In this document: piece by piece, positions 1-6,411 of the stretch
Position numbering within the stretch: position 1 is the first letter of the stretch
Layout of the letters: every line of letters starts with the position of its first letter
Assembly (NCBI GenBank): GCA_937912045.1
Contig: CALDPI010000180.1
Location: forward strand, 1-9,212
Source: an uncultured Clostridia bacterium
GTDB lineage: Bacteria; Bacillota; Clostridia; Oscillospirales; Acutalibacteraceae
Length of the DNA: 9,212 nucleotides
Direction: 5' to 3'
Notes under the pieces: generated by a model
Told to the model about the DNA's origin: nothing
What the model saw: the letters and a program-made list of their open reading frames with translations, nothing else
The model's database searches: none
Made by a program: the position numbers and the translations under genes

Positions 1-1030
1 CCGCTGCGACCTTCATATCCTCGGTTATTGCCTTTGCGCGTGCGCGAAGAGCACCTTTAAATATTCCGGGGAATACGAGAACGTTATTAATCTGGTTGGG
101 ATAGTCGCTTCTGCCTGTGCCGACGATTTTTGCGCCGCCCGCTATGGCATCCTCAGGCTCGATTTCGGGGGTGGGGTTTGCCATAGGAAGCACTATCGAA
201 TCCTTGTTCATTGTGGCTATCATTTCTGTGGTTACAATGTGGGGTGCCGAAACGCCGATAAATACGTCTGCGCCAACGAGTGCATCAGCGAGGGTACCCT
301 TTAATCTATCGGGGTTGGTAACCTTTGCGATTTCTTGCTGTGCTTCTGTTAGAGTTTCATCTCCCTCACAAATAATGCCTTTTCTGCCCGTCATTATAAC
401 AGTGCCGAAGCCCATCTTCATTATAAGATTTGCAATGGCTGTGCCTGCGGCGCCTGCACCGCAAATTACGATTTTTGCCTCTCCCATTTTTCTGTTTGTA
501 ACCTTAAACGCGTTTATGAGCGCGGCACAAACTGCAACGGCGGTGCCGTGCTGGTCATCGTGGAATACGGGAATATCGCAAAGCTCTTTGAGTCTTCTTT
601 CAATCTCAAAGCAACGCGGTGCGCCGATATCCTCCAAATTTATGCCGCCGAAGCTTTTGGAAATGAGATATACCGTTCTGACTATTTCGTCAACGTCCTT
701 GGTGTCAAGACAAATTGGGAATGCATCAACGTCTGCAAACGCTTTGAACAGGGCGCATTTACCCTCCATTACCGGCATTGCGGCGGCAGGACCGATATCG
801 CCAAGGCCCAAAACGGCGGTGCCGTCGGTTATTACGGCAACGAGGTTATTTCTGCGGGTAAGTGCGAAGGATTTGTCATAATCCTTATGTATCTCGCGGC
901 AGGCCTCTGCTACACCGGGGGTGTAAAGCAAGGAAAGGTCGTCCTTGTTTTCAATTTGCTTGCGGCAGACAACCTCTATTTTTCCGCCGAGCTCATAGTG
1001 TAATTTTAGTGATTCTTCGTTGATGTTCAT
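1..1030 (-). CDS. Malic enzyme (malate dehydrogenase, oxaloacetate-decarboxylating), C-terminus cut by window edge
   Basis: Oxidative decarboxylation of L-malate to pyruvate and CO2 with reduction of NAD or NADP, in the cytoplasm. The visible 343 residues carry the family landmarks in order: YTPGV at 36-40 with the catalytic Tyr36, catalytic Lys91 in MEGKCALFK, acidic metal-binding pairs in NLEDIGAP (Glu133, Asp134) and FHDDQHGTA (Asp158, Asp159), the Rossmann loop GAGAAG at 191-196, and the NAD-domain block GTGRSDYPNQINN at 305-315. Short malic enzymes are usually about 385-400 residues, so roughly the last 40-60 are off the left edge. The ATG at 1030 has a GGAG ribosome binding site 7 bases upstream and overlaps the fumarase stop as ATGA, so translation is probably coupled to fumC. 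Cofactor preference cannot be read with confidence. Family assignment is very secure. Confidence 0.96.
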   Translation of the reverse strand, partial: MNINEESLKLHYELGGKIEVVCRKQIENKDDLSLLYTPGVAEACREIHKDYDKSFALTRRNNLVAVITDGTAVLGLGDIGPAAAMPVMEGKCALFKAFADVDAFPICLDTKDVDEIVRTVYLISKSFGGINLEDIGAPRCFEIERRLKELCDIPVFHDDQHGTAVAVCAALINAFKVTNRKMGEAKIVICGAGAAGTAIANLIMKMGFGTVIMTGRKGIICEGDETLTEAQQEIAKVTNPDRLKGTLADALVGADVFIGVSAPHIVTTEMIATMNKDSIVLPMANPTPEIEPEDAIAGGAKIVGTGRSDYPNQINNVLVFPGIFKGALRARAKAITEDMKVAA

Positions 1031-2403
1031 TTGCTACTCCTTATCATTTTGTCGGGCGAGAGGGCGCGCTCCGCCTCGGCTTTTGTTAAAAACCCGAGCT
1101 TTTCTGCAGCCTCTGCCAAGGTTATATTATCTTTATATGCTGTTTTGGCGACAGTGGCGGCTTTTTCGTAGCCGATTTTGCCGTTTAGCGCCGTGACGAG
1201 CATTAAAGAACGGTTGAGATTTTGTGACATTTTTTCGGTGTTGGCTTTTATGCCCACAACACAGTTCTTTTTGAAAGAACTCATTGCATCAGTTAAAAGC
1301 CTTGCCGACTGCAAAAAGCTGTATGCTGTGACGGGTAAAAACACGTTGAGCTGGAAATTGCCCTGCGAGGCGGCAAAGGAAACGCTTGTGTCGTTGCCCA
1401 TTACACGCGCTGCCACCATTGTGACCATTTCGCACTGGGTGGGGTTGACCTTGCCCGGCATTATGGAGCTGCCCGGCTCATTTTCGGGGATGAGTATTTC
1501 GCCAATGCCACAACGCGGTCCCGAGGACAGCAGGCGAATATCGTTTGCTATTTTCATAAGGTCGGCGGCAAGGGCTGTGAGTGCGCCGTGCGCCAGCGCC
1601 ACGTCCGAAAGCGACGTGAGTAAACGGAATTTATTATCCGATGAGGAAAAGTCTATGCCCGTTTCCTCTCTGAGATATTCTGCGACGCGGTCACCAAAGC
1701 CTTCGGGTGCGTTGAGCCCCGTTCCGACGGCGGTGCCGCCGATTGCCAAGGACGTGAGTGCTTTTGCGTTCTGCTTTATGGCGTCAATATCCTTATCAAG
1801 CATGCTGCGCCAGCCGCTGATTTCCTGCGAGAAGGTGAGCGGAACGGCATCCTGCAGGTGCGTTCTGCCGATTTTGATTATACCCTCGTTCTCCTGTTCG
1901 AGCTTTAAAAAAGCATCACGCAGTTGCTCTGCAGCCGGTATTAGTCTTTCTATTTCTCTGCAAAAGGCTATGCGCATTGCGCTCGGGTATGTATCGTTCG
2001 AGCTTTGAGAGCAGTTAACCGTATCGTTAGGGTGCAAAAGCTTTTCACCGCATTTCATATTTGCGCGGTTGGCAATAACCTCGTTAACGTTCATATTAGT
2101 CTGTGTGCCGCTGCCAGTCTGCCAGACAACAAGCGGGAACTCACCCGCAAGGGTGCCGCTTTTAATTTCCTCACAGACGTCTACGATTGCATCACGCTGT
2201 GCTTCGCTGATTTTTCCAAAATCAAAATTTGCCTTAGCGCAAGCTGCCTTTAAATATGCAAAGGCTACGATGATTTCGCCCGGCATTTGTTCTTTGCCAA
2301 TTTGAAAATTTCTACGACTGCGTTCGGTCTGTGCGCCCCAAAGGTTTTCAGAAGGCACTAAAATCTCACCGATTGAGTCTTTTTCAATTCTAAATTGTTG
2401 CAT
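1027..2403 (-). CDS. fumC: Class II fumarate hydratase (fumarase C)
   Basis: Reversible hydration of fumarate to L-malate by an iron-independent homotetrameric enzyme of the aspartase/fumarase superfamily. The 458 residues (E. coli FumC has 467) show TGSGTQTNMN at 96-105, the B-site-type loop HPNDTVN at 124-130, SSNDTYP at 134-140, GRTHLQDA at 179-186 with catalytic His182, and the signature GSSIMPGKVNPTQCE at 311-325 with catalytic Ser312. The TQCE ending separates fumarase from aspartase and argininosuccinate lyase. I start at the ATG at 2403 because GGAG lies 6 bases upstream. An in-frame TTG at 2415 would add four residues but would begin just before that GGAG. First gene of an operon with malic enzyme; promoter at 2431-2459. 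Class II fumarases tolerate oxygen, while many strict anaerobes use the iron-sulfur class I type. Confidence 0.97.
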   Translation of the reverse strand: MQQFRIEKDSIGEILVPSENLWGAQTERSRRNFQIGKEQMPGEIIVAFAYLKAACAKANFDFGKISEAQRDAIVDVCEEIKSGTLAGEFPLVVWQTGSGTQTNMNVNEVIANRANMKCGEKLLHPNDTVNCSQSSNDTYPSAMRIAFCREIERLIPAAEQLRDAFLKLEQENEGIIKIGRTHLQDAVPLTFSQEISGWRSMLDKDIDAIKQNAKALTSLAIGGTAVGTGLNAPEGFGDRVAEYLREETGIDFSSSDNKFRLLTSLSDVALAHGALTALAADLMKIANDIRLLSSGPRCGIGEILIPENEPGSSIMPGKVNPTQCEMVTMVAARVMGNDTSVSFAASQGNFQLNVFLPVTAYSFLQSARLLTDAMSSFKKNCVVGIKANTEKMSQNLNRSLMLVTALNGKIGYEKAATVAKTAYKDNITLAEAAEKLGFLTKAEAERALSPDKMIRSSK

Positions 2404-2430
2404 ATCGTTCTCCAAAAATTTACTATCAAC

Positions 2431-2459
2431 ATAATAACACTAAATCCGCTTAAAATCAA
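2431..2459 (-). promoter_or_regulatory. Sigma-A-type promoter of the fumC-malic enzyme operon
   Basis: On the minus strand, TTGATT (2454-2459) is followed by a 17-base spacer and TATTAT (2431-2436) with an upstream TG (extended -10). Transcription would start near 2424, leaving a leader of about 20 bases to the ATG at 2403. The -35 box begins right at the end of the T-run of the upstream terminator. Confidence 0.8.
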
Positions 2460-2461
2460 GA

Positions 2462-2514
2462 AAAAAACACCAAACTCCGCAGCGAAGGGTAAGCCGCGAA
2501 GCTCGGTGTTTTTT
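2462..2514 (-). terminator. Intrinsic terminator of the SOS-controlled small gene
   Basis: Read on the minus strand, the outer arms AAAAAACACC (2505-2514) and GGTGTTTTTT (2462-2471) enclose a second pair of arms, GAGCUUCGC (2496-2504) and GCGGAGUUU (2472-2480). The inner arms pair without a gap when G-U wobbles are allowed, giving a 19-bp stem with a 15-base loop and a following T-run. In the plus-strand RNA the same wobbles become A-C mismatches, so the structure is shaped for minus-strand transcripts, although the outer arms could also stop plus-strand transcription. Confidence 0.88.
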
Positions 2515-2531
2515 GTGTGTATGCAAATATT

Positions 2532-2720
2532 TTATGCGCAGTGTGAATAGCTATCCTCTGTTTTGATGATGAGTGCCTTTTTCTGTGCGCGACGGCTACG
2601 AAGCGCTGCGGCAATTTTTTCTTCAAACTTTATGAGTGTATCCTCACGCAAGACCGCGAAAATAACGGCTGCCGCCATAACAAGTTCTATGATTGTCTGA
2701 ATAATAAATCCTATGCTCAT
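2532..2720 (-). CDS. Small single-pass membrane protein under LexA (SOS) control, function unknown
   Basis: A 62-residue protein I cannot assign to a named family. Residues about 3-24 form one uninterrupted hydrophobic helix (IGFIIQTIIELVMAAAVIF), with an acidic Glu near its middle. It is followed by a short charged amphipathic stretch (REDTLIKFEEKIAAALRSRRAQKK, about residues 25-48) and a polar tail ending in HCA. Arg/Lys-rich residues after the helix suggest a cytoplasmic C-terminus by the positive-inside rule. The ATG at 2720 has AGGAGG 9 bases upstream. It is transcribed alone from a consensus promoter with a perfect SOS box and ends at a strong terminator, so it is a real, damage-regulated gene. 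Known SOS-induced small membrane proteins (YneA of Bacillus, SosA of Staphylococcus) block cell division; a similar role here is inference only, and it lacks a visible LysM domain such as YneA has. Confidence 0.9.
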   Translation of the reverse strand: MSIGFIIQTIIELVMAAAVIFAVLREDTLIKFEEKIAAALRSRRAQKKALIIKTEDSYSHCA

Positions 2721-2735
2721 TTTTCGTTTCCTCCT

Positions 2736-2757
2736 AAAACGAACATTTGTTCGTTTT
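2736..2757. promoter_or_regulatory. LexA operator (Gram-positive SOS box)
   Basis: The core CGAACATTTGTTCG at 2740-2753 fits the Gram-positive LexA/DinR consensus CGAAC-N4-GTTCG with no mismatch. The symmetry extends outwards to 10-base arms (AAAACGAACA and TGTTCGTTTT) around a 2-base centre. It lies at about +8 to +21 of the minus-strand transcript, just upstream of the AGGAGG of the 62-residue gene, where bound LexA would block transcription. It is far from the murD promoter (-10 at 2893-2898), so control of murD is not expected. Confidence 0.93.
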
Positions 2758-2767
2758 CTGTATTTTC

Positions 2768-2796
2768 ATTATATAACAAGGGTTTTCATTTGTCAA
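2768..2796 (-). promoter_or_regulatory. Consensus sigma-A promoter of the small SOS gene
   Basis: On the minus strand, TTGACA (2791-2796), a 17-base spacer and TATAAT (2768-2773) match both consensus hexamers exactly. The predicted start is near 2761. Such a strong promoter normally needs a tight repressor, which fits the SOS box directly downstream. Confidence 0.93.
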
Positions 2797-2869
2797 GTCC
2801 CTTTTTACATTTTTTATTTTATATTTTTAAAAGTCCCTATAATCGGTCTTTGGTCGGATTTTTTTATTA

Positions 2870-2898
2870 TTGATATTTTAATTGTATGAAAGTATAAT
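2870..2898 (+). promoter_or_regulatory. Sigma-A promoter of the murD operon
   Basis: TTGATA (2870-2875), a 17-base spacer and TATAAT (2893-2898) precede murD by 32 bases. It diverges from the SOS gene promoter, and the two -35 boxes are about 73 bases apart. No riboswitch-like leader is present. Confidence 0.87.
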
Positions 2899-2930
2899 AT
2901 AATATATAACATTTTATTGGGGGCTCCGTT

Positions 2931-4310
2931 ATGGACTGCAAACAATTCTGGAATAATTTGGACGGTAAAAAAATTGCTATGTGTGGTATTGGTATAAGCC
3001 ACACTCAGCTCATATTTGATTTTCTTAAAAAGGGCGCACGCGTATTTGCCTGTGACCGCCGCACACGCGAACAGTTGGGCGAGGTTGCCGACAAGCTTGA
3101 GGCGGCAGGTGCCGAGCTTCGTCTTGGGGAAAATTATCTTGATAATCTTGAGGTGGACATTATCTTCCGCACGCCCGGTATGAACTTTAATCTGCCGGAG
3201 CTTTATTCGGCACGCAAAAAGGGCATTGCCGTTACGAGTGAGATGGAGGTATTTTTTGACCTCTGCCCCGCTACGATTTTTGCGGTTACCGGCTCTGACG
3301 GTAAGACGACAACCACCACCCTTATTTCCGAAATGCTGAAGGCCGAGGGTAAGACGGTACATCTTGGCGGCAACATCGGTACACCACTTTTGCCGATTAT
3401 TGATAAAATCAAGCCCGAGGATTACGTTGTGGTTGAGCTTTCCTCCTTCCAGCTTATCTCTATGCGCAAAAGCCCCGACGTTGCGGTTGTGACCAACGTG
3501 GCACCCAACCATCTTGACGTGCACAAGGATATGGACGAATACGTTGAGGCAAAGCGAAACGTACTTATGCACCAGAACGCATTTTCGCGCACGGTGCTTA
3601 ACTATGACAATGATATAACCTTTGGCTTTAAGCCCGACACGCGCGGACAGACGCTTGGTTTCAGCATGGAGCGCCGCGTTAAAAACGGTGCCTGGCTTGA
3701 CGGTGAGGGAATGCTTCATATGTGCTACCGCGGAATTGACGTGCCGCTGCTTGACAGACGAGAGATTGCCATTTTGGGCGACCACAACGTTGCTAACTAT
3801 CTTGCCGCAATTTCGGCCGTTTGGGGTTACGTCAGTGCCGAGAGCATCAGACACGTTGCAAAAAGCTTTAACGGAGTTGAGCACCGCAACGAATTTGTAC
3901 GTGAAATCAACGGTGTTAGGTATTACAACGATTCTATCGCTTCCAGCCCGACGCGTACCATTGCAGGACTTAAGGTATTCGACGGCAACGTAATTTTGCT
4001 TGCCGGCGGCTACGACAAACACATTCCCTTTGAGCCGATGGCACCGCACATTGCCGAAAAGGTTAAGCTTTTGCTGCTCACAGGTCCCACCGCCGACGCG
4101 ATTGAAAAGGCTGTGACCGAATGTGACTGCTACAAGGGCTCGCCCGAAATCATTAAACTTCCAAACATTAAAGAGGCGGTTAAACTTGCGCACGAGCGCG
4201 CCGTTCCGGGTGACGTTGTAACCCTGAGCCCTGCCTGCGCGAGCTTTGATGCTTTCCCGAATTTTGCCGCAAGAGGTATTTATTTTAAAGAGTTGGTGAA
4301 CGAGCTTTGA
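2931..4310 (+). CDS. murD: UDP-N-acetylmuramoyl-L-alanine--D-glutamate ligase (MurD)
   Basis: ATP-dependent addition of D-glutamate to UDP-MurNAc-L-Ala, the second peptide step of cytoplasmic peptidoglycan precursor synthesis. The 459 residues (usual range about 435-460) have the three Mur-ligase domains. The N-terminal Rossmann fold has GIGIS at 19-23. The central ATPase has TGSDGKTTT at 120-128, VVELSSFQL at 167-175, NVAPNHLDVH at 189-198, and Lys208 at the place of the usual carbamylated lysine. The C-terminal domain has DHNVANY at 284-290, YYNDSIASSPTRT at 331-343, LAGGYDKHIPF at 357-367 and LSPACASFDAFPNFAARG at 432-449. The NDS-ASSPTRT and SPACASFD blocks are MurD-type rather than MurC, E or F. 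The ATG follows GGGGG 7 bases upstream. It lies outside a division/cell-wall cluster and heads an operon with two peptidases. Confidence 0.96.
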   Translation: MDCKQFWNNLDGKKIAMCGIGISHTQLIFDFLKKGARVFACDRRTREQLGEVADKLEAAGAELRLGENYLDNLEVDIIFRTPGMNFNLPELYSARKKGIAVTSEMEVFFDLCPATIFAVTGSDGKTTTTTLISEMLKAEGKTVHLGGNIGTPLLPIIDKIKPEDYVVVELSSFQLISMRKSPDVAVVTNVAPNHLDVHKDMDEYVEAKRNVLMHQNAFSRTVLNYDNDITFGFKPDTRGQTLGFSMERRVKNGAWLDGEGMLHMCYRGIDVPLLDRREIAILGDHNVANYLAAISAVWGYVSAESIRHVAKSFNGVEHRNEFVREINGVRYYNDSIASSPTRTIAGLKVFDGNVILLAGGYDKHIPFEPMAPHIAEKVKLLLLTGPTADAIEKAVTECDCYKGSPEIIKLPNIKEAVKLAHERAVPGDVVTLSPACASFDAFPNFAARGIYFKELVNEL

Positions 4311-5317
4311 TGGATATTAAAGAATTAATTGCCGAGCTTTCGAACAGCGTCTGTATCGGACACATTGATGAAACGGTGAAGCTTGCAGAGCGTATGCTCG
4401 GAAACTTTTGCGTTGTAAAACGTATTTACGGCAACTGTCTTGCCGCTTTTATAAAGGGTGAGAGTGATTACACCGTTGCGGTTGAGGCACACACCGACGA
4501 AATCGGATTTATTGTGACCGACGTTAAGGACGGCTTTTTAAAGGTTGCCTGTGCAGGCGGCTTTGATATCCGCACGCTGCCCTCACACCGCGTTGTTGTG
4601 CACGGAAAAGAGGATATCTCTGCTGTGTTTACAAGCATTCCGCCGCATCTTACCAAGGATGAAAAGGAATTTGACGATGTTGGCAAGCTTTCTCTTGATA
4701 CGGGACTTTCGGATGCTTCGGCGGTTATCTCTGCCGGTGACCTTGTGACCTATGCCGCCACCTGCCAGAGACTGCAGGGCGAGCGTATGACCGGCAAGGC
4801 TCTTGATGACAGGGCCGGTGTTGCCGCGCTTATTTATCTTGCCGATATGCTAAAGGATAAGCGTCCGCCTGTTAACGTGCTTTTGCTGCTTTGCAACGCA
4901 GAGGAGCTTGGCACGCGCGGTGCCAAAACCGCCGCCTTTGACTGTAATTTTGACGAGGCTGTGGCTGTTGACGTTAGCTTTGCGGCATTCCCAGGTATTG
5001 TACCCGAGGAGTGCGGTGAGCTTTCAAAGGGCGCAATGATTGGTCAGTCGCCTGTGCTGTCACGCAGGGTTGTGTCGGCACTCATAGAGGCGGCAAAGCG
5101 TGGCTCCATCCCCTATCAGCTTGAAACGATGGGCGGTACAACCTCCACCGATGCCGACGTAATTTCGGTTACAAAGCAGGGTATTCCCACGGGACTTGTT
5201 TCCATTCCGCTGCGCAATATGCACACCGATGCCGAGGTTATTGACGCTTTGGACGTTGAATCGGTTGCAAGGCTGCTGTTTTCCTACATTATGGCAGGGG
5301 GTGCAAAAAATGCTTAA
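4310..5317 (+). CDS. M42 family zinc aminopeptidase, copy 1
   Basis: Cytoplasmic dinuclear-metal aminopeptidase of the M42 (glutamyl aminopeptidase/TET/YsdC/FrvX) family, which trims N-terminal residues from peptides, usually as a dodecamer. All five expected metal ligands are present in the 335 residues: His61 in EAHTDEIG, Asp166 in KALDDR, Glu199 in NAEELGTRGA (Glu198 as the catalytic base), Asp221 in AVDVSF and His305 in NMHTDAE. The inserted PDZ-like domain lies between about 70 and 155, with the typical PPHL at 111-114. The ATG at 4310 shares its A with the murD stop (TGATG), so translation is probably coupled. A TTG one codon earlier is possible but less likely. It is clearly diverged from the next gene. 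Names such as endoglucanase often attached to this family are mis-annotations. Substrate unknown. Confidence 0.94.
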   Translation: MDIKELIAELSNSVCIGHIDETVKLAERMLGNFCVVKRIYGNCLAAFIKGESDYTVAVEAHTDEIGFIVTDVKDGFLKVACAGGFDIRTLPSHRVVVHGKEDISAVFTSIPPHLTKDEKEFDDVGKLSLDTGLSDASAVISAGDLVTYAATCQRLQGERMTGKALDDRAGVAALIYLADMLKDKRPPVNVLLLLCNAEELGTRGAKTAAFDCNFDEAVAVDVSFAAFPGIVPEECGELSKGAMIGQSPVLSRRVVSALIEAAKRGSIPYQLETMGGTTSTDADVISVTKQGIPTGLVSIPLRNMHTDAEVIDALDVESVARLLFSYIMAGGAKNA

Positions 5318-6299
5318 AATTATCGAGGCCCTTTGTAAGCGTGACGGTGTTTCGGGCGATGAGGCTGATATCCGAAACGCGATTATAAAGCTGATAGACG
5401 GTCACTGCGAATACAGTGTGGACAATATGGGCAACATCATTGCCTTTAAAAAGGGTAAAAACCGTCCGAGCCGCAAGATTATGCTGGACGCACACACCGA
5501 TGAGGTTGGTGTGATTGCAACCTATATTACAGCCGACGGACTTATTAAATTTGCCACCGTCGGTCATATTGAGACCGAGTGCCTTTTAGCACAGAGGGTG
5601 CGTTTTGGAAAGGTTTTGGGTGTTATTGGCAACAAGCCCATACATCTGACAAGCAGAGACGAGCGCAAAAAGCTGCCCAAGACAGAGGGACTTTACATTG
5701 ACATTGGCTGTGACAGCAAGGAAGAGGCCGAAAAGCTTGTAAGCGTTGGTGACACGGCGGTTTTTGACACGCCGTTTTACGAAAATAACGGGCGTATAAC
5801 CGCACGCGCGCTTGACGACAGGCTTGGCTGCGCTATACTCATTAAGCTGATTTTATCCGAGCCCTTATATGATTTTTACGCCACTTTTACCGTGCAGGAG
5901 GAGGTTGGCACACGCGGTGCAGAATGCGCCGCTTACACCGACTGCTGTCTGTGTCTTGAAGCGACGACCGCATCCGATATTTTGGGTGTTTCGGACGGTG
6001 AACGTGTTTGTGTGATGGGTGACGGGCCTGTGGTTTCCTTTATGGACAGAGGCACGCTTTACGACCGTGATTTGTTTGATATGGCAATGGGTAGCGGACT
6101 CAAATGCCAGAAAAAGACCGCCGTTGCAGGCGGCAACAACTCACGCTCTATCCAGCGCTCACGCGGGGGCGTTAAGACGCTGGCAATCTCGGTCCCCTGC
6201 AGATACATTCATTCTCAGTCAAATATGCTGAAAAAGAGTGATATTACCGCTTGTTACGAGCTTGCAAGAGCTCTGTCTGAAAAACTTTCCGATGCTTAA
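5310..6299 (+). CDS. M42 family zinc aminopeptidase, copy 2
   Basis: A second M42 peptidase of 329 residues, paralogous to its upstream neighbour but not a recent duplicate. Metal-site residues are His62 in DAHTDEVG, Asp169 in ARALDDR, Glu198 with catalytic Glu197 in VQEEVGTRGAE, and His301 in RYIHSQSNM. The fourth ligand position reads CLEATTASD (Glu217) where copy 1 has Asp, a change also tolerated in the family. The ATG at 5310 overlaps the end of copy 1 by 8 bases (ATGCTTAA), and AGGGGGTG lies 7 bases upstream, which fixes this start although the frame stays open further upstream. M42 subunits can form mixed dodecamers, so the pair may make one complex; that is inference. Confidence 0.94.
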   Translation: MLKIIEALCKRDGVSGDEADIRNAIIKLIDGHCEYSVDNMGNIIAFKKGKNRPSRKIMLDAHTDEVGVIATYITADGLIKFATVGHIETECLLAQRVRFGKVLGVIGNKPIHLTSRDERKKLPKTEGLYIDIGCDSKEEAEKLVSVGDTAVFDTPFYENNGRITARALDDRLGCAILIKLILSEPLYDFYATFTVQEEVGTRGAECAAYTDCCLCLEATTASDILGVSDGERVCVMGDGPVVSFMDRGTLYDRDLFDMAMGSGLKCQKKTAVAGGNNSRSIQRSRGGVKTLAISVPCRYIHSQSNMLKKSDITACYELARALSEKLSDA

Positions 6300-6411
6300 A
6301 TTCAGAAAAGCGGTAGCAGATCGTGATCAAAATGTAACTTTACATGGAAGGCACCATATTTCACACTGTGATCCTTGTGCGAATATATGCTTTGCAGGCT
6401 GGGGGACAAAA
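6300..6411 (+). other. Unexplained 112-base spacer inside the operon
   Basis: Every other junction in this operon overlaps, yet 112 bases separate the M42 copy 2 stop from the best start of the GNAT gene. The stretch stays open in the GNAT frame from an ATG at 6292, but that ATG has no ribosome binding site. The 40 extra residues would be rich in His and Cys (HISHCDPCANIC), and the codons (TTA, AGG, ATA, GTA, GGA) are ones the neighbours avoid. It also holds a small palindrome at 6332-6345. I see no clear promoter, terminator or known RNA in it. Confidence 0.5.
6332..6345. repeat. Short inverted repeat in the pre-GNAT spacer
   Basis: ATGTAACTTTACAT has perfect 6-base arms around a 2-base centre, the size of a small operator half-site pair. 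No flanking promoter is recognisable, so it may be chance. Confidence 0.3.

Noticed and set aside
117..1003. Two plus-strand open frames (117-881 and 548-1003)
   Set aside because: Both are antisense shadows of the malic enzyme gene, whose motifs are unmistakable on the minus strand.
1178..2305. Plus-strand open frames across fumarase
   Set aside because: Low-complexity Ser/Ala/Pro-rich shadows of fumC with no start signals.
2841..2867. CGGTCTTTGGTCGG followed by a T-run as a terminator between the divergent promoters
   Set aside because: Only about four base pairs form around a large loop, and no gene ends there.
2814..4193. A 459-codon open frame on the minus strand opposite murD
   Set aside because: It is fully antisense to a clear MurD, has no family-like motifs, is rich in Cys/His/Asn/Val as expected from reading biased codons backwards, and has no ribosome binding site.
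5196..5309. Earlier start for M42 copy 2 at 5196
   Set aside because: It would overlap copy 1 by over 100 bases with non-family sequence; the ATG at 5310 has AGGGGGTG at 7 bases and begins where M42 proteins begin.
6238..6411. Longer GNAT start at 6238 or 6292
   Set aside because: Both lack a ribosome binding site, and 6238 lies well inside the preceding peptidase gene; 6412 has GGGGGA at proper spacing and begins the family-like sequence.
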